The notes below the pieces were generated by a model. It ran no database searches. It was not told where the DNA came from and was given only the letters and a program-made list of their open reading frames with translations. From positions 124,001-188,000 of the forward strand of contig NZ_JACHJY010000005.1 in the NCBI RefSeq assembly GCF_014203895.1: a stretch of DNA of 64,000 nucleotides, written 5' to 3'. This document shows positions 24,138 through 33,400 of the stretch, piece after piece. The position numbers and the translations under genes were made by a program. The stretch's first letter is position 1, and each line of letters opens with the position of its first letter. This DNA comes from Streptomyces nymphaeiformis. GTDB taxonomy: Bacteria > Actinomycetota > Actinomycetes > Streptomycetales > Streptomycetaceae.

Positions 24138-24722
24138 TCAGGCGGCGGCCTTGCCGGCCGCGAAGGTGCGGGCGGTCGCGGCGACGCGGCGGCCGAGGTG
24201 CTCGGCGGTCGCGATGTCGGCCTTGTGGACGCCGTCCGGGCCGAGGTCGTTGTGGGTCTGGGCGCCGGCGCCGGCGAAGAAGCCGAGGCGGTTGAGGTCG
24301 TTCTCGGAGGCCTCGCTGGTGTTCCAGCCGGGCTTCAGGCCGAGGTTGACCCAGGTCATGCCGTGCTGGCCGGCAAGGGTCTGGAAGAACTGCAGGGTGT
24401 GCAGCTTGTCGCCGCTCTTGGAGCCGGAGTTGGTGAAGCCGGCGGCGAGCTTGTCCAGCCAGGCGTCGGTGAACCAGCGCTTCGAGGTGGCCTCGGCGAA
24501 CTGGTGGAAGGCGCCGGAGGCGGTGCCCATGTAGGTCGGGGAGCCGAAGACGATCGCGTCGGAGGCGTCGAGCAGCTCCCACTCGGCGTCGGTGATCTCG
24601 TCGACCTTGATCAGGTGGACGGTGGCGCCCGCGTCGGCGGCGCCGTCACGGACGGCCTCGGCCAGGACCGCGGTGTGGCCGAAGCCGGAGTGGTAGGCGA
24701 TGGAGACGACGGGGGTGGTCAC
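24138..24722 (-). CDS. Flavodoxin-family NAD(P)H oxidoreductase (WrbA-like)
   Basis: A 194-residue flavodoxin-like protein. The FMN phosphate loop is IAYHSGFGHTAVLAEAV (residues 8-24). FGSPTYMGTASGAFHQF matches the flavodoxin second loop. Such proteins reduce quinones or other small molecules, but the substrate is unknown. It is divergent from an HxlR regulator gene 124 bases away, a frequent pairing in which the regulator controls the reductase (inference). Confidence 0.85.
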   Translation of the reverse strand: MTTPVVSIAYHSGFGHTAVLAEAVRDGAADAGATVHLIKVDEITDAEWELLDASDAIVFGSPTYMGTASGAFHQFAEATSKRWFTDAWLDKLAAGFTNSGSKSGDKLHTLQFFQTLAGQHGMTWVNLGLKPGWNTSEASENDLNRLGFFAGAGAQTHNDLGPDGVHKADIATAEHLGRRVAATARTFAAGKAAA

Positions 24723-24761
24723 AGAGGACTCCTCGAAAAGGCGTACGGGGTGATGACCAGA

Positions 24762-24790
24762 AGTAGAGCACTAACTTTTGGATAGCGCAA
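24762..24790 (-). promoter_or_regulatory. Candidate promoter of the flavodoxin gene
   Basis: Minus strand TTGCGC (24790-24785), 17 bases, TCTACT (24767-24762). Confidence 0.4.
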
Positions 24791-24797
24791 GCCACCA

Positions 24798-24823
24798 GTA
24801 AGCGCACCCATGGCGGTAAGCGC
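24798..24823. promoter_or_regulatory. Direct repeats in the divergent hxlR-flavodoxin region
   Basis: GTAAGCGC occurs at 24798-24805 and again at 24816-24823, 18 bases apart. A related TAGCGC is at 24783. Candidate HxlR binding repeats. Confidence 0.4.
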
Positions 24824-24846
24824 TGCGTCCGAGTACGGTGGAGGGC

Positions 24847-25233
24847 ATGACTGACGACCTCGCCTACGACGTGTTCGCGCGCGCCTGCCCCTCGCGCGGC
24901 ACGCTGGAGCACGTGACGGGCCGCTGGGGCAGCCTGACCCTGGGCGCCCTGCACGAAGGGACGTTCCGCTTCAACGAGTTGCGGCGACGGGTCGACGGCG
25001 TGAGCGAGAAGATGCTGTCGCAGACCCTGCACGCACTGGAGCGCGACGGCCTCGTCCACCGCGAGGCCCAGCCCACGAACCCGCCGCGGGTCGACTACCG
25101 GCTCACCCCGCTCGGCCGCGAGGTCGCGGAGCGGCTGATCGGTCTGATCGAACTGGTGGAGGGGCGGATGGACCAGGTCATGACCGCCCGCGAGAGCTAC
25201 GACGCGGAGCGCGCCGGGACCGTCACGGCCTGA
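24847..25233 (+). CDS. HxlR-family transcriptional regulator
   Basis: A 128-residue winged-helix regulator. The HxlR pattern is clear: an N-terminal Cys (ARACPSRG), then VTGRWGSLTLGALHEGTFRF, the recognition helix RVDGVSEKMLSQTLHALERD, and the wing PRVDYRLTPLGREV. The conserved Cys14 could sense oxidants or electrophiles, as in some relatives. It probably controls the divergent flavodoxin gene. The ATG at 24847 was chosen; GTG nine bases upstream is also possible. Its stop lies four bases from the mutM stop, so the two genes are tightly convergent. Confidence 0.87.
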   Translation: MTDDLAYDVFARACPSRGTLEHVTGRWGSLTLGALHEGTFRFNELRRRVDGVSEKMLSQTLHALERDGLVHREAQPTNPPRVDYRLTPLGREVAERLIGLIELVEGRMDQVMTARESYDAERAGTVTA

Positions 25234-25237
25234 CGGC

Positions 25238-26098
25238 TCAGCCGGTGGCGCGCGGCGGGCGCTGGCAGCGCGGGCAGAAGTAGCTGGACCGGTTCATCCA
25301 GGCGCGCCGCCGCATCGGCGTGCCGCAGCGGCGGCAGGGCTCGTCCTCGCGTCCGTACGCGTCGAGGGAGCGGTCGAAGTAGCCGGACTCGCCGTTGACG
25401 TTCACGTACAGGCTGTCGAAGCTGGTGCCGCCGGCGTCGAGCGCCGCGTTCATCACGTCCCTGACGTGCCCGAGGAGCTCGGCCGAGCGCGGCCGGGTCA
25501 GGGTGGCGGTCGGCCGGTCGTAGTGCAGCTTCGACCGCCAGAGCGCCTCGTCGGCGTAGATGTTCCCGACGCCGCTGATCAGCGACTGGTCGAGCAGCGC
25601 CCGCTTGATCGTCGTACGGCGCAGTCGCAGCGCGCCCTGGAAGGCGGCGTCGTCGAACGCCGGGTCCAGCGGGTCGCGGGCGATGTGCGCGATGACGTCC
25701 GGGAGCCCGTCGGGGGTCTGGTCGTGGAGCGAGAGCCCGCCGAAGGTGCGCTGGTCGACGAAGCGCAGCTCGCTGCCCGTGTCGTCGGCGAAGCGGACCC
25801 GGATGCGCAGGTGCTTCTCGTCCGGGGCGTCCACGGGCTGCACCAGCAGCTGACCGCTCATGCCGAGGTGTCCCAGGACGGCGGTGCCGGTCTCCGCGAG
25901 CGGCAGCCAGAGGTACTTCCCGCGCCGCCGCGCCCCCTCGAAGCGCTGCCCCTTCAGCCGGGCCGCGAAGTCCTCGCCGCCCGCCGGGTGGCGCCGTACG
26001 GCCCGGGGGTGCAGCACCTCGACCTCGGCCACGGTCCGTCCGGCGACCCAGCGCTCCAGACCGCGTCGTACGACCTCGACCTCGGGCAGCTCGGGCAC
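25238..26098 (-). CDS. mutM: Formamidopyrimidine-DNA glycosylase (Fpg/MutM)
   Basis: Removes 8-oxoguanine and related lesions and nicks the abasic site. MPELPEVEVVRRGLERWVAG carries the catalytic Pro2 and Glu3. The helix-two-turns-helix region reads ISGVGNIYADEALW. The C-terminal zinc finger has CRRCGTP and CPRCQ. All key residues are intact at 286 residues. It lies downstream of rnc, with a terminator between. Confidence 0.97.
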   Translation of the reverse strand: MPELPEVEVVRRGLERWVAGRTVAEVEVLHPRAVRRHPAGGEDFAARLKGQRFEGARRRGKYLWLPLAETGTAVLGHLGMSGQLLVQPVDAPDEKHLRIRVRFADDTGSELRFVDQRTFGGLSLHDQTPDGLPDVIAHIARDPLDPAFDDAAFQGALRLRRTTIKRALLDQSLISGVGNIYADEALWRSKLHYDRPTATLTRPRSAELLGHVRDVMNAALDAGGTSFDSLYVNVNGESGYFDRSLDAYGREDEPCRRCGTPMRRRAWMNRSSYFCPRCQRPPRATG

Positions 26099-26217
26099 GG
26101 GGTTCCTCCGGAGGGGGTACGGGTGGTGATCCCAGGGCGTTTCCGGCCCCGGTCCACCGGGCAGGCCCAGCCAGCCTACCGCCCGGGAGGGCCCGTCCCG
26201 CTCCCCCGGAAACGACT

Positions 26218-26244
26218 CCGCCCGCCCCTGGCGGGGGCGGGCGG
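26218..26244 (-). terminator. Terminator after rnc
   Basis: CCGCCCGCCCC at 26218-26228 pairs with GGGGCGGGCGG at 26234-26244, about 90 bases past the rnc stop. Confidence 0.7.
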
Positions 26245-26330
26245 GAAGACTGCACTGAAGGAAAGCCGGAGCCGCGGGATCACGGTCGGACGGTGGCCGC
26301 GGGCCCCGTCCTCACCGCACCGCGTCGCGG

Positions 26331-27107
26331 TCAGACGGTGGCCGGGGTGGCCCCGTCCTGCCCGCCGGCGTCGGCCGCGGCCTTCGCCGCCGCCGCGCGC
26401 TCGTCCGCGGCCGCGCGGATCGCGCGCCACGCGGACTCCGCCGCCTGCTGTTCCGCTTCCTTCTTGCTGCGGCCGGTGCCGGTGCCGTACGAGACACCAC
26501 CGACGCGGGCGGCAGCAGTGAAGGTCTTCTCGTGGTCCGGACCCTCTTCGGAGACGAGGTACTCCGGGACGCCAAGACCCTCGGCCGCGGTGAGCTCCTG
26601 GAGGCTGGTCTTCCAGTCCAGGCCGGCACCGAGGTTCGAGGACTTCTCGATCAGCGGGTCGAAGAGCCGGTGCACCAGCTCGGACGCCGCGTCGAGGCCC
26701 TGGTCGAGATAGACCGCGCCGATCACCGCTTCAAGGGTGTCGGCGAGGATGGACGCCTTGTCCCGGCCGCCCGTGCCCTCTTCGCCCCGGCCGAGCCGGA
26801 TGAAGGAGCCGAGTTCGAGTCCGCGACCGACCTCCGCCAGCGCACGCGAGTTGACCACCGCGGCCCGCAGTTTGGCCAGCTGGCCTTCCGGCAGATCGGG
26901 GTGGGTGCGGTACAGCGTGTCCGTGACCACCAGGCCGAGCACGGAGTCCCCGAGGAACTCCAGACGCTCGTTGGTGGGCAGACCGCCGTTCTCGTACGCG
27001 TACGAACGGTGGGTCAGCGCACGCACCAGAAGGGCGGACTCGAGCTGATACCCGAGCCGCCCTTCCAGAAGCGTGTGGGACGAGGCTGCGCTGATGTTCT
27101 CAGACAT
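26331..27107 (-). CDS. rnc: Ribonuclease III
   Basis: Double-strand-specific RNase of 258 residues; in Streptomyces it also affects antibiotic production. The RNase III signature NERLEFLGDSVLGLVV is intact, with the second acidic cluster in DTLEAVIGAVYLD. The C-terminal dsRNA-binding domain starts DWKTSLQELTAAEGLG and ends SKKEAEQQAAESAW. ATG at 27107 has GAGAGG upstream. It follows rpmF with 19 bases between, as the third gene of the DUF177-rpmF-rnc group. Confidence 0.96.
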   Translation of the reverse strand: MSENISAASSHTLLEGRLGYQLESALLVRALTHRSYAYENGGLPTNERLEFLGDSVLGLVVTDTLYRTHPDLPEGQLAKLRAAVVNSRALAEVGRGLELGSFIRLGRGEEGTGGRDKASILADTLEAVIGAVYLDQGLDAASELVHRLFDPLIEKSSNLGAGLDWKTSLQELTAAEGLGVPEYLVSEEGPDHEKTFTAAARVGGVSYGTGTGRSKKEAEQQAAESAWRAIRAAADERAAAAKAAADAGGQDGATPATV

Positions 27108-27126
27108 CGTGCCTCTCACCAGCCAC

Positions 27127-27300
27127 TCAGACCGAGAGGACCTGGCGCTTGTTGTAGGTGCCGCAGCTCGGGCACGCGATGTGCTGCAGCTTCGGCTCCT
27201 GGCAACGCTCACACGAAACCAGGGTGGGGACCGCAGCCTTCCACTGCGACCGGCGGTGGCGCGTGTTGCTGCGCGACATCTTCCGCTTCGGAACAGCCAC
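27127..27300 (-). CDS. rpmF: 50S ribosomal protein L32
   Basis: A 57-residue L32 protein: VAVPKRKMSRSNTRHRRSQW, then VSCERCQEPKLQHIACPSCG. The two Cys pairs are present, so this is the zinc-binding form. The GTG start is two bases from the stop of the DUF177 gene, a near-universal bacterial pairing. GGAGAA within the end of the upstream gene is the ribosome site. Confidence 0.96.
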   Translation of the reverse strand: MAVPKRKMSRSNTRHRRSQWKAAVPTLVSCERCQEPKLQHIACPSCGTYNKRQVLSV

Positions 27301-27302
27301 GG

Positions 27303-27923
27303 CTACTTCTCCTGCTTCTCGGCGGCGCTTCGGACGTCCCCGTCAGAGGCTTTGCCGCTCATGTTGTCCTTCTCATCGGTTCCCAGCGAACCGGCGAGTC
27401 CCTGCAGTGCCGCCCAACGGATGTCGACGGCGTCATGGTGGTGGTCGGGGTTCTCGTTCAGGTTGGCTCCGCAGTCGGAGCACAGACCCGCACAGTCCTC
27501 CCGGCACACCGGCTGCATCGGCAGTGCGAGCACCACCGCATCACGCAGCAAGGGTTCGAGGTCGAACATGCCGTCCTCGAGGGGGATCATGTCCTCGTCG
27601 TCCTCGGCTTCGTCGTCCGCGGCCGCCTTGGAGCGGCCCCGGTCGTCGGAGTCGGGGTACGAGAACATCTCCTGGAAGTCCACGTCGAGATCGAGCTCGA
27701 CGGGCTCCAGACACCTTACGCACTCCCCCTCGGCCGATGCACGGGCGGTGCCTGTGACGAGCACCCCTTCCATGACCGACTCAAGACGGAGATCGATGTC
27801 CACCGGGGAGCCCTGGGGCACTCCGATGACTCCTTCGACGCCGAGCTCCGCAGGAGCCTCGACCGAACGCGAGAGCCGCTGGAGGGCACCAGGACGCCGC
27901 CCCAGCTCGTGTGTGTCGAACAC
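27303..27923 (-). CDS. DUF177 (YceD-like) protein
   Basis: A protein of about 206 residues in the YceD/DUF177 family, linked to 23S rRNA or large-subunit maturation and encoded before rpmF. Visible features are GECVRCLEPVELDLDVDFQE with a Cys pair, an acidic insert (DDEAEDDEDM), and a second Cys cluster CREDCAGLCSDC. The GTG at 27923 is the first ordinary start but has no ribosome site. In-frame CTG at 27956 has AGGAAG seven bases before it and would add 11 residues (LSTRLDHRNPL) that look like family sequence, so the real start may be CTG. Confidence 0.88.
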   Translation of the reverse strand: MFDTHELGRRPGALQRLSRSVEAPAELGVEGVIGVPQGSPVDIDLRLESVMEGVLVTGTARASAEGECVRCLEPVELDLDVDFQEMFSYPDSDDRGRSKAAADDEAEDDEDMIPLEDGMFDLEPLLRDAVVLALPMQPVCREDCAGLCSDCGANLNENPDHHHDAVDIRWAALQGLAGSLGTDEKDNMSGKASDGDVRSAAEKQEK

Positions 27924-28047
27924 GAGGGGGTTGCGGTGGTCGAGGCGCGTACTCAGGGCTCTTCCTGCTTTCGGATCGTTCTGCGGCGTAGAGGAGGCTG
28001 CCAGACGTGGGCAGCAAGGATCGCGGACATAGCGCGACCGAAGAGCC

Positions 28048-28077
28048 AGGATACTGGACGCTTCGCTCAGGGCCCAA
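28048..28077 (-). promoter_or_regulatory. Promoter of the DUF177-rpmF-rnc group
   Basis: Minus strand TTGGGC (28077-28072), 18 bases, TATCCT (28053-28048), about 90 bases before the likely translation start. Confidence 0.45.
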
Positions 28078-28094
28078 TCCGGGCCCCGTGCCCC

Positions 28095-29099
28095 TTACTG
28101 CCCCTGTTCGTACCGGCGCAGCTGCTCCAGGTCGATCATGCTCGTGTCGAAGAAGCTGGTCTCGTCGAGCGCGGCGGCCTGCTGCGGCTGGGCGTACTGC
28201 TGCTGTTCGTAGCCGCCGTACTGCCCCTGGTACGCGTAGGGGTCCTGCTGCGGGTAACCGTAGGCGTCCTGCTGCTGGTAGCCGTAGGCGGGGTCCTGCT
28301 GGGGCTGCTGCGGGTAGCCGTACGGGTCGGGCTGCTGCGCGGGGATCTGCGGGGCCTGTACGGGTTCGGGGGTGGCCAGCTCCGCGAGCCCGGCCAGGTA
28401 GTCGGCGTCGCTGGTGTGGGCCGCGCCGCCGAGGCCGTCCTGCGCGGCCATGTGCTCGCCGAGGTCGTCGGTGGCGATCCGGCCGTGCAGCTTCTGCCGG
28501 CCCCGCCCGACGGCCTCCAGGGTCTTGCTGAGGACGGCCTCGAAGGCGCCCAGCTTGGCGTCCACGTACTCGTCGGCGCGCCGGATGAGGGTCTGCGGGT
28601 CGGCGCTGTACTCGGGGGCGTCCGCGTCGGCGTAGCCGTCCTGGTCGAGGCCCGGGCCGCGGCCGAGGAGCTTCTCGCGGCCGCGGTCGACGGAGCCGAT
28701 GGTCTTGTTGAGGACGACCTCGAAGTTGGCGAGCTTGGAGTCGACGTAGTCGTCGGCCTCGGCCCGTACCTCCTCGGCCTCGCGGCGGGCCTCGGAGAGG
28801 ATCCGGTCGGCCTCCTCCTGCGACTCGCGGGCGACCTGGGTGTCGGAGACGATCGAGCCGCGCTCGGCGTGGGCGGCCTCGATGATCCGCTCGGCCTCCT
28901 GGCGTGCCCGCTCGACCATCTGCTCGCGGCCCCCGATGAGCTCCTGGGCCTGGGCGAGGGAGCCGGGCAGGGCCTCCCGCACCTCTTCGAGCAGGGCGAG
29001 CAGCTCGGCGCGGTTGACCACGCAGGATGCCGACATGGGCATGGAACGGGCGCCCTGCACGGTCGCGACGATCTCGTCGAGCTTCTTCTGCACGTCCAC
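28095..29099 (-). CDS. DivIVA/AtpF-like coiled-coil protein with PQ-rich tail
   Basis: A 334-residue coiled-coil protein of a family found beside coaD in actinobacteria. The N-terminal half is a charged helix (AERIIEAAHAERGSIV and following). Two 33-residue copies, residues 115-147 and 175-207, are clearly related: ADDYVDSKLANFEVVL and ADEYVDAKLGAFEAVL, each ending in GRGR-K-L-GR or a close variant. The tail (about 250-320) is rich in Pro, Gln and Tyr. It probably assembles at membranes or the cell pole (inference from resemblance to DivIVA). GTG start at 29099; function not established. Confidence 0.8.
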   Translation of the reverse strand: MDVQKKLDEIVATVQGARSMPMSASCVVNRAELLALLEEVREALPGSLAQAQELIGGREQMVERARQEAERIIEAAHAERGSIVSDTQVARESQEEADRILSEARREAEEVRAEADDYVDSKLANFEVVLNKTIGSVDRGREKLLGRGPGLDQDGYADADAPEYSADPQTLIRRADEYVDAKLGAFEAVLSKTLEAVGRGRQKLHGRIATDDLGEHMAAQDGLGGAAHTSDADYLAGLAELATPEPVQAPQIPAQQPDPYGYPQQPQQDPAYGYQQQDAYGYPQQDPYAYQGQYGGYEQQQYAQPQQAAALDETSFFDTSMIDLEQLRRYEQGQ

Positions 29100-29209
29100 C
29101 TGGTGCTCGCCACTCTCTACAGCTGGATGGAGACGGACGGGACGACTGTACGGGCAGTCGGTGCCCGTCCGACACCAGGTGACGGAGCGTCAGCAGCGGT
29201 GGCCGCGCG

Positions 29210-29719
29210 TCACTTCTGCGCGAGCCGCTCGGTGAGCTTCGGCAGGACCGTCGGCGGGACGAGGTGGGAGACGTCGCCGCCCCAGGCGGCCACTTCCTTC
29301 ACCAAAGAGGAGGAGAGGAAGCTGTACGTCGGGTTGGTGGGGACGAACAGGGTCTCGACGCCCGAGAGGCCGATGTTCATCTGGGCCATCTGCAGCTCGT
29401 AGTCGAAGTCGCTGACGGCGCGCAGTCCCTTGACGATCGCGGGGATGTCGCGCTGCTTGCAGAAGTCGACGAGGAGGCCGTGGAAGGACTCCACCTCGAC
29501 GTTGCCGAAGTCGGCGGTGACTTCGCGGATGAGCTCTATCCGCTCGTCGACCGTGAAGAGGCCCTTCTTCGACTGGTTGATCATCACGGCCACGTGTACG
29601 ACGTCGTACAGCTTGGAGGCGCGGGCGATGATGTCGAGATGTCCGTTGGTGATGGGGTCGAATGACCCCGGACAGACGGCGCGGCGCAACTTGGGTCCCT
29701 CGCTCTCCGGTCCGGTCAT
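29210..29719 (-). CDS. coaD: Phosphopantetheine adenylyltransferase
   Basis: Fourth step of coenzyme A synthesis, making dephospho-CoA from phosphopantetheine and ATP. RRAVCPGSFDPITNGHLDII carries the nucleotidyltransferase T/HxGH motif. NPTYSFLSSSLVKEVA is the second signature. 169 residues. The ATG at 29719 overlaps the rsmD stop by four bases, the standard rsmD-coaD pairing. Confidence 0.97.
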   Translation of the reverse strand: MTGPESEGPKLRRAVCPGSFDPITNGHLDIIARASKLYDVVHVAVMINQSKKGLFTVDERIELIREVTADFGNVEVESFHGLLVDFCKQRDIPAIVKGLRAVSDFDYELQMAQMNIGLSGVETLFVPTNPTYSFLSSSLVKEVAAWGGDVSHLVPPTVLPKLTERLAQK

Positions 29720-30297
29720 CGTGCGTCTTCGCACGTAGAGGCGGCGCGACCGTACCAAAACGTTCCCTCGCCGTAGCGACGGGACCGCAGGGGTTCGAAG
29801 CCCTCGGGCCAGCCGAATTCCCCGCCTCGGGTGCTGCGCTCCACCGTGACGAGGGCATCCTCGCTCAGCCAGCCCCCCGAGCGCAGTGTGAGGAGAATCT
29901 CGCGGAGATCGTCGTCGGAGACGGCGTAGGGCGGGTCGAGGAAGACCAGGTCGTACGGATCGGCCGGGGCCGGTCCCGTCACGATCTGCTCGGCCCTGCC
30001 GGTGCGGAGTTCGGCTCCGGGCAGGCCGATCGAGCGGACGTTGTCCCGGATCGTCTTCGCCGCGCGGGGGTCGGCCTCGACGAGGAGGGCGTGGGCGGCG
30101 CCCCGGGAGAGCGCCTCCAGGCCGACGGCTCCGGAGCCCGCGTACAGGTCGGCGACCCGGGCCCCGGCGAGGCCCTGGAACGACTCCCAGGTGGAGAAGA
30201 GGCCTTCCCGTGCCCGGTCGGAGGTGGGGCGGGTGCCGTTGCCGGGGGGCACGGCCAGGCGCCGTCCGCCGGCACTGCCGGCGATCACGCGGGTCAT
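29716..30297 (-). CDS. rsmD: 16S rRNA (guanine(966)-N(2))-methyltransferase RsmD
   Basis: A 193-residue rRNA methyltransferase. MTRVIAGSAGGRRLAVPPG is the family start. SAM motif I is VADLYAGSGAVGLEALSRG. The catalytic motif is LVFLDPPY, an N/DPPY motif for amino-group methylation. ATG at 30297 is the start that fits the family. It is co-transcribed with coaD and lies downstream of recG, as in many bacteria. Confidence 0.95.
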   Translation of the reverse strand: MTRVIAGSAGGRRLAVPPGNGTRPTSDRAREGLFSTWESFQGLAGARVADLYAGSGAVGLEALSRGAAHALLVEADPRAAKTIRDNVRSIGLPGAELRTGRAEQIVTGPAPADPYDLVFLDPPYAVSDDDLREILLTLRSGGWLSEDALVTVERSTRGGEFGWPEGFEPLRSRRYGEGTFWYGRAASTCEDAR

Positions 30298-30445
30298 CGG
30301 TGTCCTCGTCCTGCGTCGTCGAATGCGTAGGTCCCAGGATATGGCCGCGTTCGGGCGCACAGCCCGTGTCCCGGTACGCGCCCCGCGACGCGCGGCGGGG
30401 CGCTCGGCCTCCGTCCCGGTGCTCGGCCCGCGCGCGGCCGGGTGC

Positions 30446-33400
30446 TCAGCCCTTCTCCAGGTACTCCTCCCGCTCCTCGCTGAGCAGGGCGTCGAGCGCG
30501 GTGCGCAGGCCCGGGTGGGCGGTGAGGTCGGGGTCGGCGAGGACGAGGGCGGTGGCCTCCTCGCGGGCGGCGGCGATGACCTCCTCGTCGTCGATGACGG
30601 TGAGCATCCGCAGGGAGGAGCGGACGCCGGACTGGGCCTGGCCGAGGACGTCGCCCTCGCGGCGCTGTTCGAGGTCGATGCGGGAGAGTTCGAAGCCGTC
30701 GAGGGTGGTGGCGACGGCGTTGAGCCGCTGGCGGGCGGGGCTCGCCTCGGGCATCTCGCTGACCAGGAGGCAGAGGCCGGGGGCGGAGCCGCGGCCGACG
30801 CGGCCGCGGAGCTGGTGGAGCTGGGAGACGCCGAAGCGGTCGGCGTCCATGATCACCATCGCGGTGGCGTTGGGCACGTTGACGCCGACCTCGATGACGG
30901 TGGTGGCGACGAGGACGTCGAGCTCGCCGGCGGCGAAGCGGCGCATGACGTCGTCCTTGTCGTCCGGGTGCATGCGGCCGTGCAGGACGGCGATCCGCAG
31001 GCCGGCGAGGGGGCCGGTGCGGAGCTTCTCGGCGACGTCGAGGACGGCGAGCGGCGGGCGCTTCTCGGCCTCGTCCTCGGGGGACGCCTTGGACTTCTTC
31101 TTCTGGTCCTCCTCGTCGCCGATGCGCGGGCAGACGACGTACGCCTGGTGCCCGTTCGCCACCTCCTCGCGGACCCGTTCCCACGCGCGCGTGAGGAAGT
31201 GCGGCTTGTCGGCGGCGGGGACGACGTGGCTGGCGATCGGCGAGCGGCCGGCGGGCAGCTGGTCGAGGACGGAGGTCTCCAGGTCGCCGAAGACGGTCAT
31301 GGCGACCGTGCGCGGGATGGGCGTCGCCGTCATGACGAGGAGGTGCGGGGGCTGCTTGCCCTTGCCCCGGAGCGCGTCGCGCTGCTCGACGCCGAAGCGG
31401 TGCTGCTCGTCGACGACGACCAGGCCGAGGTCGTGGAACTGGACCTTGTCCTCGATCAGCGCGTGCGTGCCGATGACGATGCCGGCCTCGCCGGTGACCA
31501 GGTCGAGCAGGGCCTGGCGGCGGGCGGCGACGCCCATGGAGCCGGTGAGCAGCACGACCTTGGTGGCGCGGTCGGCGCCGCCGAGCATGCCTCCCTCGGC
31601 GAGCTCGCCCATCATCTCGGTGACGGAGCGGTGGTGCTGCTGGGCGAGGACCTCGGTGGGGGCGAGCATCGCGGCCTGCCCGCCGGAGTCGACGACGGTG
31701 AGCATGGCGCGCAGCGCGACCATCGTGTTGTGCGTCACGGTGAAGTGATCCGTCACGTAGGCGTGGTCGGCATGCGCGACGCTGATGCACTGCACGGCCT
31801 TCCGGCCGACGTACTCCACAGCACGGATGCCACGCCGGAAGGTGTTGTACTCGGGCCTCGGACGCATCCGCTCGGCCTTGCGGGTGAGCCGGAACGGGGG
31901 GTGCTCGTCGGGCAGAGCCACCGAGACATTGAAGGCGGTCTTCTCCGGCAGAACCCGCGCTCGCCCGCCGAGCGAGCGCACGAGCCACGCCACGTCCTCC
32001 GCGAGCAAGCGCGAAGCGGAGCAGAGCGACACACTCATGCCGTCCTGGTGCACGGTGCCGTCGGTGTCCAGGAGCCCTTGGAGAACCGCGAGACGGTCCT
32101 TGATCGTGGCGTTCTTGAACTGCTCGGGGATGAACTTGTCATGCGATGTGGCGCCCCACAGCTCCAGGTCGCGCAGCGCTTGGATCACAGGATTCCGCGC
32201 GCCGCCCGCACGCCGGACGAGCTGGATCGTGTAGTCGCAACGCGAGCCGACCACGGGGGTGAGCCTGCAGTCCGGCTCTACGGACATCGCGACGGCGTCA
32301 TGGATCTCGGCGTCGGTCGTGGAGAGCCGTAGGTCGTGCCGGAACGAGCCGTCGCCCAGGAGCACACCGAGCAGATACGGATCGAGCGGCAGTGTGGACC
32401 CGTCTCCGAGGTCCACTGGCGCGGCGGCGGGGATGTACCACTTCGGAGAGCCGTTCGCCTTCACGAGGTCATGCCGGATCTCCCTTGTGGTCAGCACCTC
32501 GGGGGCCTGGCCTCGGTGCCACGCGCAACTCGTTCCCACGATCCACAAATGCTCGTCGTCGCACTCCACGGCGGTTCCGTCCGAGAGAAGGATCCGCCAC
32601 ACCTCGCGCTCCCCCTGCGGAAAGACTCCGTCGACGACCGCGGTCTCTCCCGTGGGCACGATCACTTCGTCCCCCACCCGCATGTCGCCCATCCGTCGGA
32701 ATCCCCCAGGGGTCAACACGAGGGAGTCCAGAGGCTGCGCCTTACCCGATCCGACCTCGCCCTGGAGGAGGCGGTGCATGGGGTGTTCGGTGCCGAGGTC
32801 GTCGAAGATCTCCTTCGAGACCTTCGTCTGGCCGTCGGTGAGGGTGAAGGGCAGCTTGGCGTCGAAGGCGTCGAGGATGCCGTCGGGGGCCGGGCGACGG
32901 GCGACGGCGGGCAGTTGGGTGTCGGCGTGCCGGCGGCGGGCGAGGGCGACCTGGAGGACGAAGGCCTCGTCCCACTTGAGCCGCTCGCGCGCGTCGGCGA
33001 TGTCCGCCTTGGTACGGGGGCGGTGGATCCTCCGCAGGGCGTCGGGGAGGTCGGTGAGGCCGCGGCCCTCGCGCAGGGCGGGCGGCAGCGGGTCGACGGC
33101 GTCGCCGGCGCTGGGCAGGACGGCGTCGACGGCCTTGGCGATCTTCCAGGACTCCAGTTTGGCGGCGGCCGGGTAGATCGGGATGAGGGCGCCGGCCCAG
33201 GTGACCGCGCTTTCGGCGGACTCGTCGCCGTCGCCGCGGAGGAGTTCGTACGCGGGGTGGGCGAGCTGGAGGCGCCGGTTGAAGAGCGAGACCTTGCCGG
33301 CGAACATCGCGCGGGTGCCGGGCAGCAGGTCCTTGTGCGGTTTGTGCACGCCCTTGCCGAAGAAGACCAGCTGCACCCGGCCACTGCCGTCGGTGATGGT

